Of a stretch of 64,000 nt of DNA, positions 33,318 through 43,336 are shown piece after piece. A program made the position numbers and the translations under genes. Within the stretch, counting starts at the first letter, position 1, and every line of letters starts with the position of its first letter. The notes beneath the pieces are model-generated. The model made no database searches. It had not been told where the DNA came from and saw only the letters and a list, made by a program, of their open reading frames with translations. Source of the DNA: Methylomonas sp. 11b (GTDB lineage: Bacteria; Pseudomonadota; Gammaproteobacteria; Methylococcales; Methylomonadaceae); contig NZ_KI911557.1 of assembly GCF_000515215.1 (NCBI RefSeq), positions 62,001 to 126,000 on the forward strand. Direction: 5' to 3'.

Positions 33318-33548
33318 ATGAATCATTTATATATGGAACGACACGATGACAAAGACAACATGCATCGTTTTTATCAGATGTTTGTGACACCAGGTTTATT
33401 TGACGATTGGTCACTGATTAAGGAGTGGGGCAGGGTAGGTTCTCCAGGTACGGTGCGGAAGGAATGGTTCACCACTGAACAAGAAGCGGAATTGGCTAGC
33501 CAAAAAATCAGCAGCAAAAAAGTTAAAAAGGGTTATCGGTTAAAATAA
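33318..33548 (+). CDS. Small single-domain WGR protein (copy 1)
   Basis: 76 residues, almost entirely one WGR domain: YQMFVTPGLFDDWSLIKEWGRVG, then GTVRKEWFTTEQEA, ending in a lysine-rich tail. It starts 3 bp after the recombinase stop with GGAG upstream. It is about 90% like the gene at 52604. Coupling to a serine recombinase is conserved in both copies, suggesting that it helps recombinase or DNA-end binding; this is inference. Confidence 0.8.
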   Translation: MNHLYMERHDDKDNMHRFYQMFVTPGLFDDWSLIKEWGRVGSPGTVRKEWFTTEQEAELASQKISSKKVKKGYRLK

Positions 33549-33683
33549 CGCAATGGGGGATTTAAGCATTTCACTGCCGCATTCATGCAAGAAATACTCG
33601 TCATTTTCGTCCGTATAACGCCGATTTAATTCTGCCCAACGAACGGCGAAAATATCAGAGATATACTTGACGAAAATGAGGCC
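33540..33683 (-). pseudogene. HsdM N-terminal fragment
   Basis: The minus strand reads GLIFVKYISDIFAVRWAELN, then RRYTDENDEYFL and a stop at 33540, with no start or catalytic part. LxFxKYISDxF is the conserved N-terminal helix of type I methylase subunits. The remnant is unrelated in frame to both hsdM genes elsewhere in the window and overlaps the WGR gene end by 9 bp. Confidence 0.5.
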
Positions 33684-33903
33684 AATTTGGAGAGTATGCA
33701 AAACCGGTGGAGGCAGTTAAGCAACCTTTTGGATTTTTTCACCATTTGCCGCCCGGAAGCCGGGATGCCAGTTTCGAAACATTTGTTCCAATTCGACGTT
33801 GAGTACCCGTGTCAGAATCTGCAAAAGTAAATGGGCGCCCTTGGGGTGTGACACTGACTTTGAAATATTAGCTTTACGCTATAAACCCTAAAACGGAATC
33901 AAA
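33684..33903. other. Gap with an unassigned minus-strand remnant
   Basis: The minus strand is open from about 33830 to a TAA at 33717 and reads VLNVELEQMFRNWHPGFRA, then a basic end. I cannot assign it and no start is visible. The 80 bp before the DUF262 gene hold no clear promoter. Confidence 0.3.
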
Positions 33904-36024
33904 ATGGACGAACCAAAACCGCTCGATAGTCTCTTCAAAGAGAAAATCTTCCGCATACCTGATTATCAGCGGGGGTATGCTTGGCAGCGCGAGCAGCTTA
34001 AAGCATTCTGGGAGGACTTGCTGAATCTTTCAAGTAACCGTTCGCATTACACAGGGGTTCTTACCTTGAAGGAGATTCCTGCGCGCAATATTGCCGATAG
34101 CGATAAAGAATTTTGGTTAGTAGATGACCACTCCTATCGCGTATATCACGTAGTAGATGGTCAGCAGCGATTGACAACATTCATTATCTTTTTGCAAGCA
34201 CTGGTTGATTTTTTCAAAGCTCTCCCAGAGAACAAGGGCAAGCCAGAGGAAAACGTATATATCAGCGAAAGCCTTAGTCTTGCGGCCTTACAGAGCCGAT
34301 ACTTGTTCAAGATAAAGCCTACAGGTGATGAATTTCGCACCTATAAATTTGGTTATACACAGGACAATCCCAGCTACAACTATTTGCGGTTTCAAATTCT
34401 TGGCGAAGACGGGGGAGGTTTCGTGCAGGAGACCTTTTATACGCTCAATCTGAGTAATGCGAAAACCTATTTTACAGAGCAGCTCCGCGAATTGCATAGG
34501 GAGGAAGGTATCACAGGGCTTCAGGAAATTTATAAAAAGCTTACTAAGCGCTTTCTCTTCAACGAATATGTCATAAAAGATGACTTCGATGTTTTTGTTG
34601 CTTTCGAGACCATGAACAACCGTGGCAAGAAGCTATCTGATCTGGAGCTGCTTAAAAATCGCCTGATCTACCTAACTACTCTTTATACCGACGATGAACT
34701 TGATGCAGCATCGCGTAAAAACCTGCGTGATACTATCAACGATGCGTGGAAAGAGGTGTATCACCAACTCGGCAGAAACAAATCGCGCCCCCTTAACGAT
34801 GACGATTTTTTGCGCGCTCACTGGACAATGTATTTCAAATATTCGCGGCAAACTGGTCGCGACTACATCCGTTTCCTGCTTGATGAACAGTTTACGCCGC
34901 AGAATGTTCATAAAAAGATCGAAAGAGAAGTTGTATTGGAAATTGCAGAAGAGCAGCGGTATGTGACTGATATTCTGGATTTTGACGATGCAGATATAGA
35001 TGTTGCCGAAGAAGTAAAAGTCATTTCCTCTGCTCAGCTTCAGCCCATAGAAATCAGAGATTTCGTTAACAGCCTGAAAGAGTCTGCCGTCCATTGGTTC
35101 AATTCCTTTTACCCTGACTTAGCGGAGGGCATATCGGAGAATGAGCGCCTATGGATAGACCGGTTAAACCGTGTTGGTATGGTGTATTTTAGGCCATTGA
35201 TAATGGCCATACTGAAAAATGAACCAAGCGAAGCAGACAGAATCCGAATCTTCCAGAGAATCGAACGTTTTATTTTCATTGCTTTTCGCACAACCAGTGC
35301 TCGGGCTAATTACCGAAGCAGTGAGTTTTACAACGCCGCTAGAGCATTGGATCGTAAGGAGACAACCCTTGATGAAATTTCCAAAAAATTGGATGACGGA
35401 CTTTCCTACACTTTCAACGATGATGGAACGCTTCGGGATATTGAGTTTTACAATATTCTGCGCAAGAAATTTGAAAACGGCTCTGGCTATTACGGTTGGT
35501 CTGGGTTGCGCTATTTTCTATACGAATACGAGATCAGCTTACTCTCTGAAAGCAGGCATAAGAAAATTGATTGGAGTGATTTACTGAAAACAGAGAATGA
35601 CAAAATATCTATTGAGCATATCTACCCACAGACAGAGACGGACGAATGGGCAAATGCGTTTATTGGAGTCGACATAGAAAAAAAACGGTATTACAACGCA
35701 ACACTCGGTAATTTGCTTTTGCTTTCTGCATCAATTAATTCGTCGCTCCAAAACGATATCTTCGTTGAAAAAAAGAAAGCCAAATATAATGCGGCGAAAG
35801 AAAAAGTTCGTAATGGATATTCGGATGGATCGCATTCTGAGATAGAAGTTTCTCAACAAGATATATGGGGGCCAGAACAAATCAATGACAGGGGAATCAA
35901 GTTACTCTCATTTATGGAGAAACGATGGGACTTCAAGTTTAAGGATAATGCGCAGAAAAATAATATTCTTTTCTTGAATTTTGGGGAACAGAGCGAAGAA
36001 ATACATCAACAAGTAAATAACTAA
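33904..36024 (+). CDS. DUF262/DUF1524 (GmrSD-like) defence protein
   Basis: A 706-residue protein with the architecture of fused GmrS-GmrD. The N-terminal DUF262 domain has IFRIPDYQRGYAW (residues 15-27) and the nucleotide-handling VVDGQQRLTTF (83-93). FETMNNRGKKLSDLELLKN follows near residue 235. The C-terminal DUF1524/HNH-like region has ISIEHIYPQ near residue 567 and TLGNLLLLSASINSSLQN. GmrSD enzymes cleave DNA with modified cytosines; relatives include SspE and other anti-phage proteins. It stands alone, 32 bp before the large NTPase gene, and the two may be one operon. Confidence 0.85.
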   Translation: MDEPKPLDSLFKEKIFRIPDYQRGYAWQREQLKAFWEDLLNLSSNRSHYTGVLTLKEIPARNIADSDKEFWLVDDHSYRVYHVVDGQQRLTTFIIFLQALVDFFKALPENKGKPEENVYISESLSLAALQSRYLFKIKPTGDEFRTYKFGYTQDNPSYNYLRFQILGEDGGGFVQETFYTLNLSNAKTYFTEQLRELHREEGITGLQEIYKKLTKRFLFNEYVIKDDFDVFVAFETMNNRGKKLSDLELLKNRLIYLTTLYTDDELDAASRKNLRDTINDAWKEVYHQLGRNKSRPLNDDDFLRAHWTMYFKYSRQTGRDYIRFLLDEQFTPQNVHKKIEREVVLEIAEEQRYVTDILDFDDADIDVAEEVKVISSAQLQPIEIRDFVNSLKESAVHWFNSFYPDLAEGISENERLWIDRLNRVGMVYFRPLIMAILKNEPSEADRIRIFQRIERFIFIAFRTTSARANYRSSEFYNAARALDRKETTLDEISKKLDDGLSYTFNDDGTLRDIEFYNILRKKFENGSGYYGWSGLRYFLYEYEISLLSESRHKKIDWSDLLKTENDKISIEHIYPQTETDEWANAFIGVDIEKKRYYNATLGNLLLLSASINSSLQNDIFVEKKKAKYNAAKEKVRNGYSDGSHSEIEVSQQDIWGPEQINDRGIKLLSFMEKRWDFKFKDNAQKNNILFLNFGEQSEEIHQQVNN

Positions 36025-36055
36025 GCGCTATGGGAAGCCGAATATTGAGGCAAGC

Positions 36056-39000
36056 ATGAACACCTTTTCAACTGCGACGCCAACCGAACTATCCCGAACG
36101 TTTTCATCTGCGCAGAACCGGCAGGACGACGGCGATGACTGGAGCGCCTACCTTGGCTTAACCAAGGGTAAACTCACTTGGAAAGACCTGCATAATAAGC
36201 CCCTTTCTGTGATTGTCGGTGAAGCGGGTATCGGAAAGACGGTTGAGTTCGAACTTGAGGCTCAAAGGCTACGAAGTGCTGGCAATACGGCGTTCTTCGT
36301 CGCTTTGAACCTGCTGGTAGATTTGGAATCCTGGGAACGTGCTCTGGCGGAGTCCTTCGATGAATACGAGCATTGGAAGGTGTCTACAGGGACTGCGTAC
36401 TTCCTACTTGATGCCGTGGATGAAGCGCGTCTCACAGGTCAGACTGCCTTTGAGCAAGCACTATCTGTGGTGTCGTGGGCCTTGCGCGGGAATATGTCCA
36501 GAGTACACTTCGTTATCTCATCGCGTCCGACAGACTGGTCAATCGAAAGTGTCAGGGTAGCTGTTAATAAGTACCTAGGAAGGCCAATAGCAGCCGCGCT
36601 TTCTGCGTTGGAGGAGACGCAGACATCTGAAATTGGCTCGGGAGGCACAACGCTCGACGTCATTCGGCTGCCGACTATGGAAGTCATTGAGCCGCTCGTC
36701 GTCTCCATTGATCCTCTCTCCATTTCGGAAGCGAAGAGACTTGCCGAAGCCTTTGGTGTGCTCGATGCCAAGGCATTCTGGGATACGGTCTCTGATGGCG
36801 GCTATGCATTTATGGCCACCCGCCCCCTTGATCTGGGGTGGATGGTTCGCCTGTGGAATGAAAAGCGCAGCTTGGGAACCTACCGAGAGCTTATTGAATT
36901 CAACATCGAGAACCGATTGACCGAGATGAACCCGAGCTACCGCGCTGCGGGAGCCGTGCTATCTCAGGACCAACTACGTAGGGGAGCAGAAGAGCTTGCT
37001 GCCGCTGCGGAGCTTTCAGGCCGCGCCTACATAGCAACTGAATCTGCGCCAACCGTTAGGGCCGACGAAGTTGCGCCATCATCTGTGCTTTCAGGGTGGA
37101 AGCCAAACGAGATCGCTCGCCTTCTTTCAGCAGCCGTCTTTGATGAAGCAACCTTTGGAAGGGTTCGGTTTCACCACCGGATAATACGAGCATATCTAGC
37201 AGCCTGTTGGGTGAACAGACAATTAGCTATTGGTGTTCCGTTCCATCGTATGCTCACGCTCTTTGCCTCTTCACCTTTTGGCACAGTCGTGCTCATTCCT
37301 AATCGTCGCTGGGCACTTTGTTGGCTCGCAACAATCAACGTCGCTGCCCGTGAATGGCTTACACAGTACTTTCCTGAAATGCTATTGTTCGACGGTGACC
37401 CGGAGGCATGGGATTCTCTGTCCGCCGATAGAGCCTTTATGGGTTATGTCAACCGCCTGAAGAATGGGCTCGGAACCGACTGGTACAACGACATAAGTGA
37501 GTTCCGGCGGGTTGGCAGGAGGCTGTCACCGGGTCTCGTCGCTGGCATACTGGTAACACCTGATCTGTCGACGCAGGTCACAAGTGCACTATTCCCCATA
37601 ATCAAGCATGGACACCTAGCGGATTGTGCAGAGGCAGTGTTCGGCATTTATAGGAACACCGTTGCGAGCCATCGCGAGCGTCGATACGCCCTCACAGTCT
37701 TAAAGACGATAGCAACACCCGAGCAGCGCATAGCCATCAAAGATGACCTTGTTTCTGGCCTTCTCACTACCAACGAACTCATCGCGTCGGCACTGCCAGC
37801 CGCAGATTGGCAGAGTCTGAGCGTCGAGCAACTGGTTGCGATTTTCGGGGCAACTCAGTCTGAGGGAAGCTACGGAGCAAGTCCTATGTCACGCACCCTG
37901 AAGGACGACATGCTCCCGGAGACGAACGCTGTGTCGGCGGAGGCGCTGTTACGAGCTGTACTTGAGGCACTACCGAAGCCTGAACAGGGAAAGCGATTCG
38001 CACGATTCCCGGATTCGGACCAGCCCGAACGGGCTTGGCTATTGGATGTGCTGCCGGACTGCTTCGAGCGCTTGCTCACACTACTGCCACGAACACACAC
38101 CAACTATCCGGAGGCCTGTATGGAGGCGGCCGAGCGCCTTGAGGCGCTAAGGGACACCGGCTTCACCAACCGCGAGGAATTCAGCCGCATCCATTCCATT
38201 GTTGCGAATCATCCAGGACTGCGCTGGCAAATTGCACTTGAGATTGCACAGTCCGAGAACATCACCCATTCGACTAGCAGACTTGTCTGGGGCATGGACT
38301 GCCTCGTGAGCTTCGCAGCCGATGACGTGCCCCAACTGATCGTGCGAGCAAATGATGGCGTCACCAACATAGACTTGCGCAACATTTGGTTCACCGTTGG
38401 AATGGATGTGATCTTCCGAGGGCTCCGGGGACGTGAGCGCACAGATGCACTGGCGTCCCTTGTCTCAGGAACAGACAACGAAGCTCGAACAACATGTATA
38501 GCCACTCAACGCACAAACTGGATAGACGGTGCAAAGCATCGTCGGGAATGGAAAAGTAAAGAAATCGCTCGAAAACGCGGGCTACAGGCCCAACATGAAG
38601 TAAACAGGTTACAACTTCTGAGCAATGTCGAGCATATCCGCGACGCAAGTCATAAAGGGCGTCTCCACTGGCTGATTAACTATTCCTACAATCAATCAGG
38701 TCGAAATAGTCTCACGCACGTTGACTATGGGTTGATTGCGAGGGATTTCGATCAGACTGTGGCGGATGCGTTAGCTGCCGGGCTCAAGGTAGAATGGGCA
38801 ACAACTGAAGTTCCAAATCCAGCGGACTACAGCGATGGTACAGTTCCTTGGGACGCGCTCGCTGCGTTGGCCGGTTTGCACACGCTGCTGGATGAAGGCA
38901 TGGAAATCGCATCTTTGCCCGATGTCGATGCTGGCCGGGCAGCCAAACTTGCCGTATGGGAGCTGAACGGGCCAGACTGGTTCGAACCGTTGGTTACTGC

Positions 39001-40324
39001 TCACCCCCCCGCAGTTTCAGAGTCACTTAAGTCATGCATTGAAAGTGAAGCGCAACTGGCGACCGATACACATGGGTTGCGTCGTTGTCTCGAGATGGCG
39101 CTTCGCTGCTCCGCTGATGTTGGTGCTGCGTTACTGGCACCATTGACGCCAATGATTACAGATGGGCGTATCAGTCACCCAAAAACATTAAAGGATGTCG
39201 TCAAGGCACTTCGTGCCGGTGGACTCATCGCCTCCGATGTTCTGACAGACCTCTGTCGTGCCAAGGTTGTCGCCTCCATTTCGCCACAAGGACTGGTTGG
39301 CGAGATACATTGGCTCCGTACCTGGCTGGAAGAAGATCCTGCGTCCGCTTGGGCCTGGTTCGAGGATTACGTCGCCAACTCGCCCACTGTAGCGGGCGAG
39401 CTAGTCAATTCTTTTGCCAGAATGGCCAACGACTGTAGATGGTTCAAACAACCAGCCAATGTTGCTGCGATAGACGTCTTGCTTCGATTACATCGCCTTC
39501 TCACTCAACATCAACCATCTCCAGACACTCAAGTTAGCGAAGAGAACCAGGGCGTGTTTGAACATGTTGTGTTAGAGCTTCGCTCAAAAATTCCGAACCT
39601 TCTTACCCAGACAAGAGGTTTGGCGGCTCATCGCGCACTTATTGAACTTGAAACAGCAGAAATCTCACCCAACACGAAGCAATGGTTGGGTGATCGAATA
39701 ATGGAACATGCGGCACTGGAAGCTTTGCAGACTTCACAGATTGATCCGCGTAACCTTTACAACATCAGCTCGCCCTTCGTTACAGATCCAGAAAGCGAAG
39801 CTCAACTCTTTAAACAGGTCATAGCTCGCTTAGAAGAAATACGCAAAGGCACTGAGGAGGGGCCCTTCAGCGACCGAGGCCTTTTCAGTCCAAACATACC
39901 CGAAAAGCATTTACAGAATTGGCTTGCAGCACGTTTTCGAGAAACTCAAAATCGGCGGTTTACTGTCACTCGCGAAGAAGAGGTAGACAAAAATAAGGAG
40001 CCGGATATCCAGCTTGGCTGCCCGCAAGGGAAAGTCTGCGTCGAGATAAAGCCGTTGTCCAGAGAACATAGCTACTCAGCGAATTCACTTACCGATACAT
40101 TGCGAACGCAAATCGTAAGCCAATACTTGAAGGGTTTTAACAGTGCTCATGGAGTTCTAGTGCTTTTTAGGCTCGACGACAAAGCTTGGGACATCCCTGG
40201 GGGGGAGAAGAGCAAACCGTTCTCTGCACTTGTTGAATACATGCAGGCACAAGCCACCATTATTATGGCTGAGTCATCGGGAGTGAACGCTCTAACAGTC
40301 TTCGGTATTGATTGTGTGGCTTGA
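36056..40324 (+). CDS. Large STAND-like NTPase with C-terminal nuclease domain
   Basis: A 1422-residue protein; GAGG precedes the ATG. The N-terminal NTPase has VIVGEAGIGKTVEFE (Walker A, residues 53-66), AYFLLDAVDEARL (Walker B, 114-126) and HFVISSRPTDW (sensor), a NACHT/STAND pattern. The middle, about 330-1200, is helical and repeat-like without a named family. Residues about 1290-1360 hold a PD-(D/E)XK-type nuclease: EPDIQLGC, then KVCVEIKPL. In Avs-type defence the effector is usually N-terminal, whereas here it is C-terminal. The base composition is more GC-rich than the DUF262 gene. Likely an abortive-infection sensor-nuclease. Confidence 0.7.
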   Translation: MNTFSTATPTELSRTFSSAQNRQDDGDDWSAYLGLTKGKLTWKDLHNKPLSVIVGEAGIGKTVEFELEAQRLRSAGNTAFFVALNLLVDLESWERALAESFDEYEHWKVSTGTAYFLLDAVDEARLTGQTAFEQALSVVSWALRGNMSRVHFVISSRPTDWSIESVRVAVNKYLGRPIAAALSALEETQTSEIGSGGTTLDVIRLPTMEVIEPLVVSIDPLSISEAKRLAEAFGVLDAKAFWDTVSDGGYAFMATRPLDLGWMVRLWNEKRSLGTYRELIEFNIENRLTEMNPSYRAAGAVLSQDQLRRGAEELAAAAELSGRAYIATESAPTVRADEVAPSSVLSGWKPNEIARLLSAAVFDEATFGRVRFHHRIIRAYLAACWVNRQLAIGVPFHRMLTLFASSPFGTVVLIPNRRWALCWLATINVAAREWLTQYFPEMLLFDGDPEAWDSLSADRAFMGYVNRLKNGLGTDWYNDISEFRRVGRRLSPGLVAGILVTPDLSTQVTSALFPIIKHGHLADCAEAVFGIYRNTVASHRERRYALTVLKTIATPEQRIAIKDDLVSGLLTTNELIASALPAADWQSLSVEQLVAIFGATQSEGSYGASPMSRTLKDDMLPETNAVSAEALLRAVLEALPKPEQGKRFARFPDSDQPERAWLLDVLPDCFERLLTLLPRTHTNYPEACMEAAERLEALRDTGFTNREEFSRIHSIVANHPGLRWQIALEIAQSENITHSTSRLVWGMDCLVSFAADDVPQLIVRANDGVTNIDLRNIWFTVGMDVIFRGLRGRERTDALASLVSGTDNEARTTCIATQRTNWIDGAKHRREWKSKEIARKRGLQAQHEVNRLQLLSNVEHIRDASHKGRLHWLINYSYNQSGRNSLTHVDYGLIARDFDQTVADALAAGLKVEWATTEVPNPADYSDGTVPWDALAALAGLHTLLDEGMEIASLPDVDAGRAAKLAVWELNGPDWFEPLVTAHPPAVSESLKSCIESEAQLATDTHGLRRCLEMALRCSADVGAALLAPLTPMITDGRISHPKTLKDVVKALRAGGLIASDVLTDLCRAKVVASISPQGLVGEIHWLRTWLEEDPASAWAWFEDYVANSPTVAGELVNSFARMANDCRWFKQPANVAAIDVLLRLHRLLTQHQPSPDTQVSEENQGVFEHVVLELRSKIPNLLTQTRGLAAHRALIELETAEISPNTKQWLGDRIMEHAALEALQTSQIDPRNLYNISSPFVTDPESEAQLFKQVIARLEEIRKGTEEGPFSDRGLFSPNIPEKHLQNWLAARFRETQNRRFTVTREEEVDKNKEPDIQLGCPQGKVCVEIKPLSREHSYSANSLTDTLRTQIVSQYLKGFNSAHGVLVLFRLDDKAWDIPGGEKSKPFSALVEYMQAQATIIMAESSGVNALTVFGIDCVA

Positions 40325-40504
40325 CAATTCTTTTGTCCGACAATGTATGGTGAAACTTGAATTGTAATGGTGTGCTGATACATACAGCTCTATATAGGCG
40401 GGGCTTATTCAATGTTAAAATTGTCGTTATGCTTTCCATCATAAATCAAAGCCCGCCTTAAAATCCGGCTGACTTAAATCACCAAAACTGGAACTTAACA
40501 CAGA

Positions 40505-43336
40505 ATGGACATCCTCCAATACGAATCAAAAATCTGGGCAACGGCTGACTTGTTACGGGGCAGCGGCATTAAAGAATCCGAGTGGCCCTCTTTTATGATG
40601 CCGTTTTTTGCCTTGGCGATGATTGAAAGCCGCCTGATCCGCATGTTTGATGAGCTTAAAGCCGATATTGGTGAAGCCGCGTTTAACGGTATCGATAAAA
40701 ACGACCTTTATGACATGATCCGCGACAAAGGTCAGGGCTATAACATTTTCATTTTTGAAAAAAACCAGTCATTAACCGACATCTGCAAAAACGACAAGTC
40801 CTTCGAGATTGACTTTGATGCTTACCTTAAAGGCTTTGACGGTGAAACCAAAGACCTGCTCGGCGTAGAGGCGTCCGAGGGCGAAAAATTCCTCGACATC
40901 AAAGGTGTGGTGACCAAGCTTAAAGCCAAAAAAGTCTTATTGGGCTATACCAAATTATGGGCGGAGATCGATCTTAAGCCCTTTAACAACTCCGAAATCA
41001 CCACATTAGAAGAACACATCAAGCGAAAATGGGCGGATATTTCCGCCGAAACGGCTGGGGAACAATTCACCCCCGACGACGTGATCGCGTTGATTGCCGA
41101 AATCATCGCTTCCAAGATTGAAGAATCCGACACGCTGTTAAAAATTTACGACTGTACATGCGGTGGTGGCAACATGTTGTTTGGGGTTGAAGATCGCATC
41201 AACCAAAAATTCAAACGTCTCACGCAAACCTTCGGTCAAGACTGGAATGACGCGCTTTACGCGCTGGCCAAAATTGAAAGTCGCTTTCGCCCCGATTCCA
41301 AAATAGAACACGGCAACACCCTGGTAGACGATAAATTTTATAATGAAGAATTTGATGTCGTCATCGCCAATCCGCCTTATGGCGTCAGCTGGAAAGGCTA
41401 CGAAAAAGACATCACCCACGACAAAACCGGCCGTTTTAAATTCTTGCCATCAATCTCAGACGGGCAGCTGTTGTTTATGCAGCACCTTATTTCCAAGCTG
41501 GATAGCGTCGGCATGGGCGTAGTGGTACACAACGGTTCCACGCTGTTTAGCGGCGATGCCGGTTCGGCTGAAAGCAATATTCGCAAATGGATGTTGGACA
41601 GCGACATCGTTGAAGCCGTTATCCAACTGCCGACCGACGAGTTTTTTAACACCGGCATTTACACCTATTTGTGGATACTCAATAAAAACAAACAGCCGCA
41701 CCACAAAGACAAAGTGATGCTGATTAACGCCAGTGACAAATTCAAACCGCTGAAAAAGAGCAAAGGCTCCAAGCGCAAAGAAGTCGATGCCGCCAGTCGC
41801 CTAGAGATCGTCGACACCCTCACCACCTATCAAGATAATGACTACGCCCGCGTGTTTGATAAAGAGTATTTCTACTTCAACAAACAAGCAATCATGCTCA
41901 CCAATGTCGATGAACACGGCAACAGTTTTGCCGCGCAATTACCGGCAACCAAAACCAGCGAAAAACTGACGCCCACAAAGTTGAGCAACGGCGAGCGTGA
42001 CATCACCGAGTTTACGATCACCACGTTTGACCCACAGCAATACAGCTCGCTTGCCGACTACTTTGAACAAGACATCAAACCCTATATCGCCAGCCTGGAT
42101 TACAAAGAACAGCCGGTGGTCGTGACCACCAGCGAAGCGCGCTATTGGTTTGATAACGAACAAGAAACCTTGATTAAGGAAACTCAAAAATCCCTTCGCC
42201 CTGAACCTGTCGAAAGGTTATCCCTATACAGCAGCATAGGGGTTAGGCCACGCAAAGATTTAGAAGCTCGCGGAAATAAGGCAAGTTCTACCGATGGCTA
42301 TTGGATGGTTAAAAAGGGCGATATCGTAGTCAATAAGCTTTTAGCATGGATGGGGTCTGTAGGCTTGTCGGACTATGATGGAGTTACGAGTCCAGCTTAC
42401 GATGTTTTGAGAAAAGTTAATTCAACGTTGTTGGATGAAAGATATTTTGCTTATTTATTTAGAACAGGGAATGCCCAGCAAATATTTAAAAGGCATTCAC
42501 GAGGCATAATGGATATGAGGCTCCGATTATATTTCGATAAACTCGGTGCAATTACGGTTCCCGTACCACCATATTTAACACAAGAAGCAATCGCTGCTTA
42601 CCTCGACACCAAAACCGCACAGATTGACAGAAAAATTGATCTGCTCAGCCAAAAGGCGGATCAGTACGGCAAACTCAAACAATCCCTCATCAACGAAACC
42701 GTCACCCGTGGACTGGATAAAACCGTGGCGATGAAAGACAGTGAGGTTGAGTGGCTTGGCGAAGTGCCTGAACATTGGAGCGTTGAGAGGTTGAAGAATC
42801 TTGCATACATAAAAACCGGTGGGAAGGATACTGTAGATAATGTTGAAGGCGGGAGTTATCCATTTTTTGTTCGATCTCAAACTATCGAGAGAATAAATTC
42901 TTACTCATTTGATGGTGAAGCAATTCTGACAGCCGGGGATGGAGTCGGAGTAGGTAAAGTATTTCACTATGTGAATGAAAAATTTGAATACCACCAGCGT
43001 GTTTACAAAATTAGCCACTTTAGACATGTTTTAGGTAAATTCGTTTTCTATTATATGAGAGAAAACTTCTATAAAGATGCACTTCGTCTCAACGCCAAAT
43101 CTACCGTTGATTCTTTAAGAATGCCAATGTTTCAGAATTTTGTTATAGCTTTTGGCAGTATTGATGAGCAACATAGAATTGTGGATTACCTCGACGAAAA
43201 AACCGCGCACATCGACCGCATCGTCGCCACCATCAACAGCCAAATCGACAAGCTCAAAGAACTACGTAAAGCCCTGATTAACGATATAGTCACGGGAAAG
43301 ATTCGTGTATTTAAACCGGAGCATCGCCATGAATAA
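40505..43336 (+). CDS. Type I restriction HsdM-HsdS fusion
   Basis: A single 943-residue frame. Residues 1-550 are HsdM: YDCTCGGGNMLFG (SAM-binding, near 215), DVVIANPPYGVSWKG (catalytic NPPY, near 286) and FNTGIYTYLWILNKNK. From about 570, HsdS-like sequence begins: IGVRPRKDLEARG with VKKGDIVVNKLLAWMG (target-recognition domain 1, apparently lacking its start), a coiled spacer, KDSEVEWLGEVPEHWSVERLK (start of domain 2) and a C-terminal spacer (LREL..DIVTGKIRV). The join carries LRPEPVERLS, encoded by a palindromic repeat. Normally these are two genes. It should form the methylase/specificity part of the HsdR complex at 43734. Confidence 0.88.
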   Translation: MDILQYESKIWATADLLRGSGIKESEWPSFMMPFFALAMIESRLIRMFDELKADIGEAAFNGIDKNDLYDMIRDKGQGYNIFIFEKNQSLTDICKNDKSFEIDFDAYLKGFDGETKDLLGVEASEGEKFLDIKGVVTKLKAKKVLLGYTKLWAEIDLKPFNNSEITTLEEHIKRKWADISAETAGEQFTPDDVIALIAEIIASKIEESDTLLKIYDCTCGGGNMLFGVEDRINQKFKRLTQTFGQDWNDALYALAKIESRFRPDSKIEHGNTLVDDKFYNEEFDVVIANPPYGVSWKGYEKDITHDKTGRFKFLPSISDGQLLFMQHLISKLDSVGMGVVVHNGSTLFSGDAGSAESNIRKWMLDSDIVEAVIQLPTDEFFNTGIYTYLWILNKNKQPHHKDKVMLINASDKFKPLKKSKGSKRKEVDAASRLEIVDTLTTYQDNDYARVFDKEYFYFNKQAIMLTNVDEHGNSFAAQLPATKTSEKLTPTKLSNGERDITEFTITTFDPQQYSSLADYFEQDIKPYIASLDYKEQPVVVTTSEARYWFDNEQETLIKETQKSLRPEPVERLSLYSSIGVRPRKDLEARGNKASSTDGYWMVKKGDIVVNKLLAWMGSVGLSDYDGVTSPAYDVLRKVNSTLLDERYFAYLFRTGNAQQIFKRHSRGIMDMRLRLYFDKLGAITVPVPPYLTQEAIAAYLDTKTAQIDRKIDLLSQKADQYGKLKQSLINETVTRGLDKTVAMKDSEVEWLGEVPEHWSVERLKNLAYIKTGGKDTVDNVEGGSYPFFVRSQTIERINSYSFDGEAILTAGDGVGVGKVFHYVNEKFEYHQRVYKISHFRHVLGKFVFYYMRENFYKDALRLNAKSTVDSLRMPMFQNFVIAFGSIDEQHRIVDYLDEKTAHIDRIVATINSQIDKLKELRKALINDIVTGKIRVFKPEHRHE
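42195..42214. repeat. Palindromic dispersed-repeat-like insert at the HsdM/HsdS join
   Basis: TTCGCCCTGAACCTGTCGAA is an imperfect palindrome that resembles a dispersed bacterial repeat read in proteins as PEPVEG-like peptides. It lies in frame exactly between the HsdM and HsdS homology. Confidence 0.6.

Noticed and set aside
36439..38648. Several open frames on the opposite strand of the large NTPase gene
   Set aside because: They follow from the GC-rich codon pattern of the real gene and lack starts with ribosome-binding sites.
40324..40504. A small gene between the NTPase and the HsdM-HsdS gene
   Set aside because: The 180-bp gap has no frame with a usable start; it is likely the promoter region of the restriction operon.
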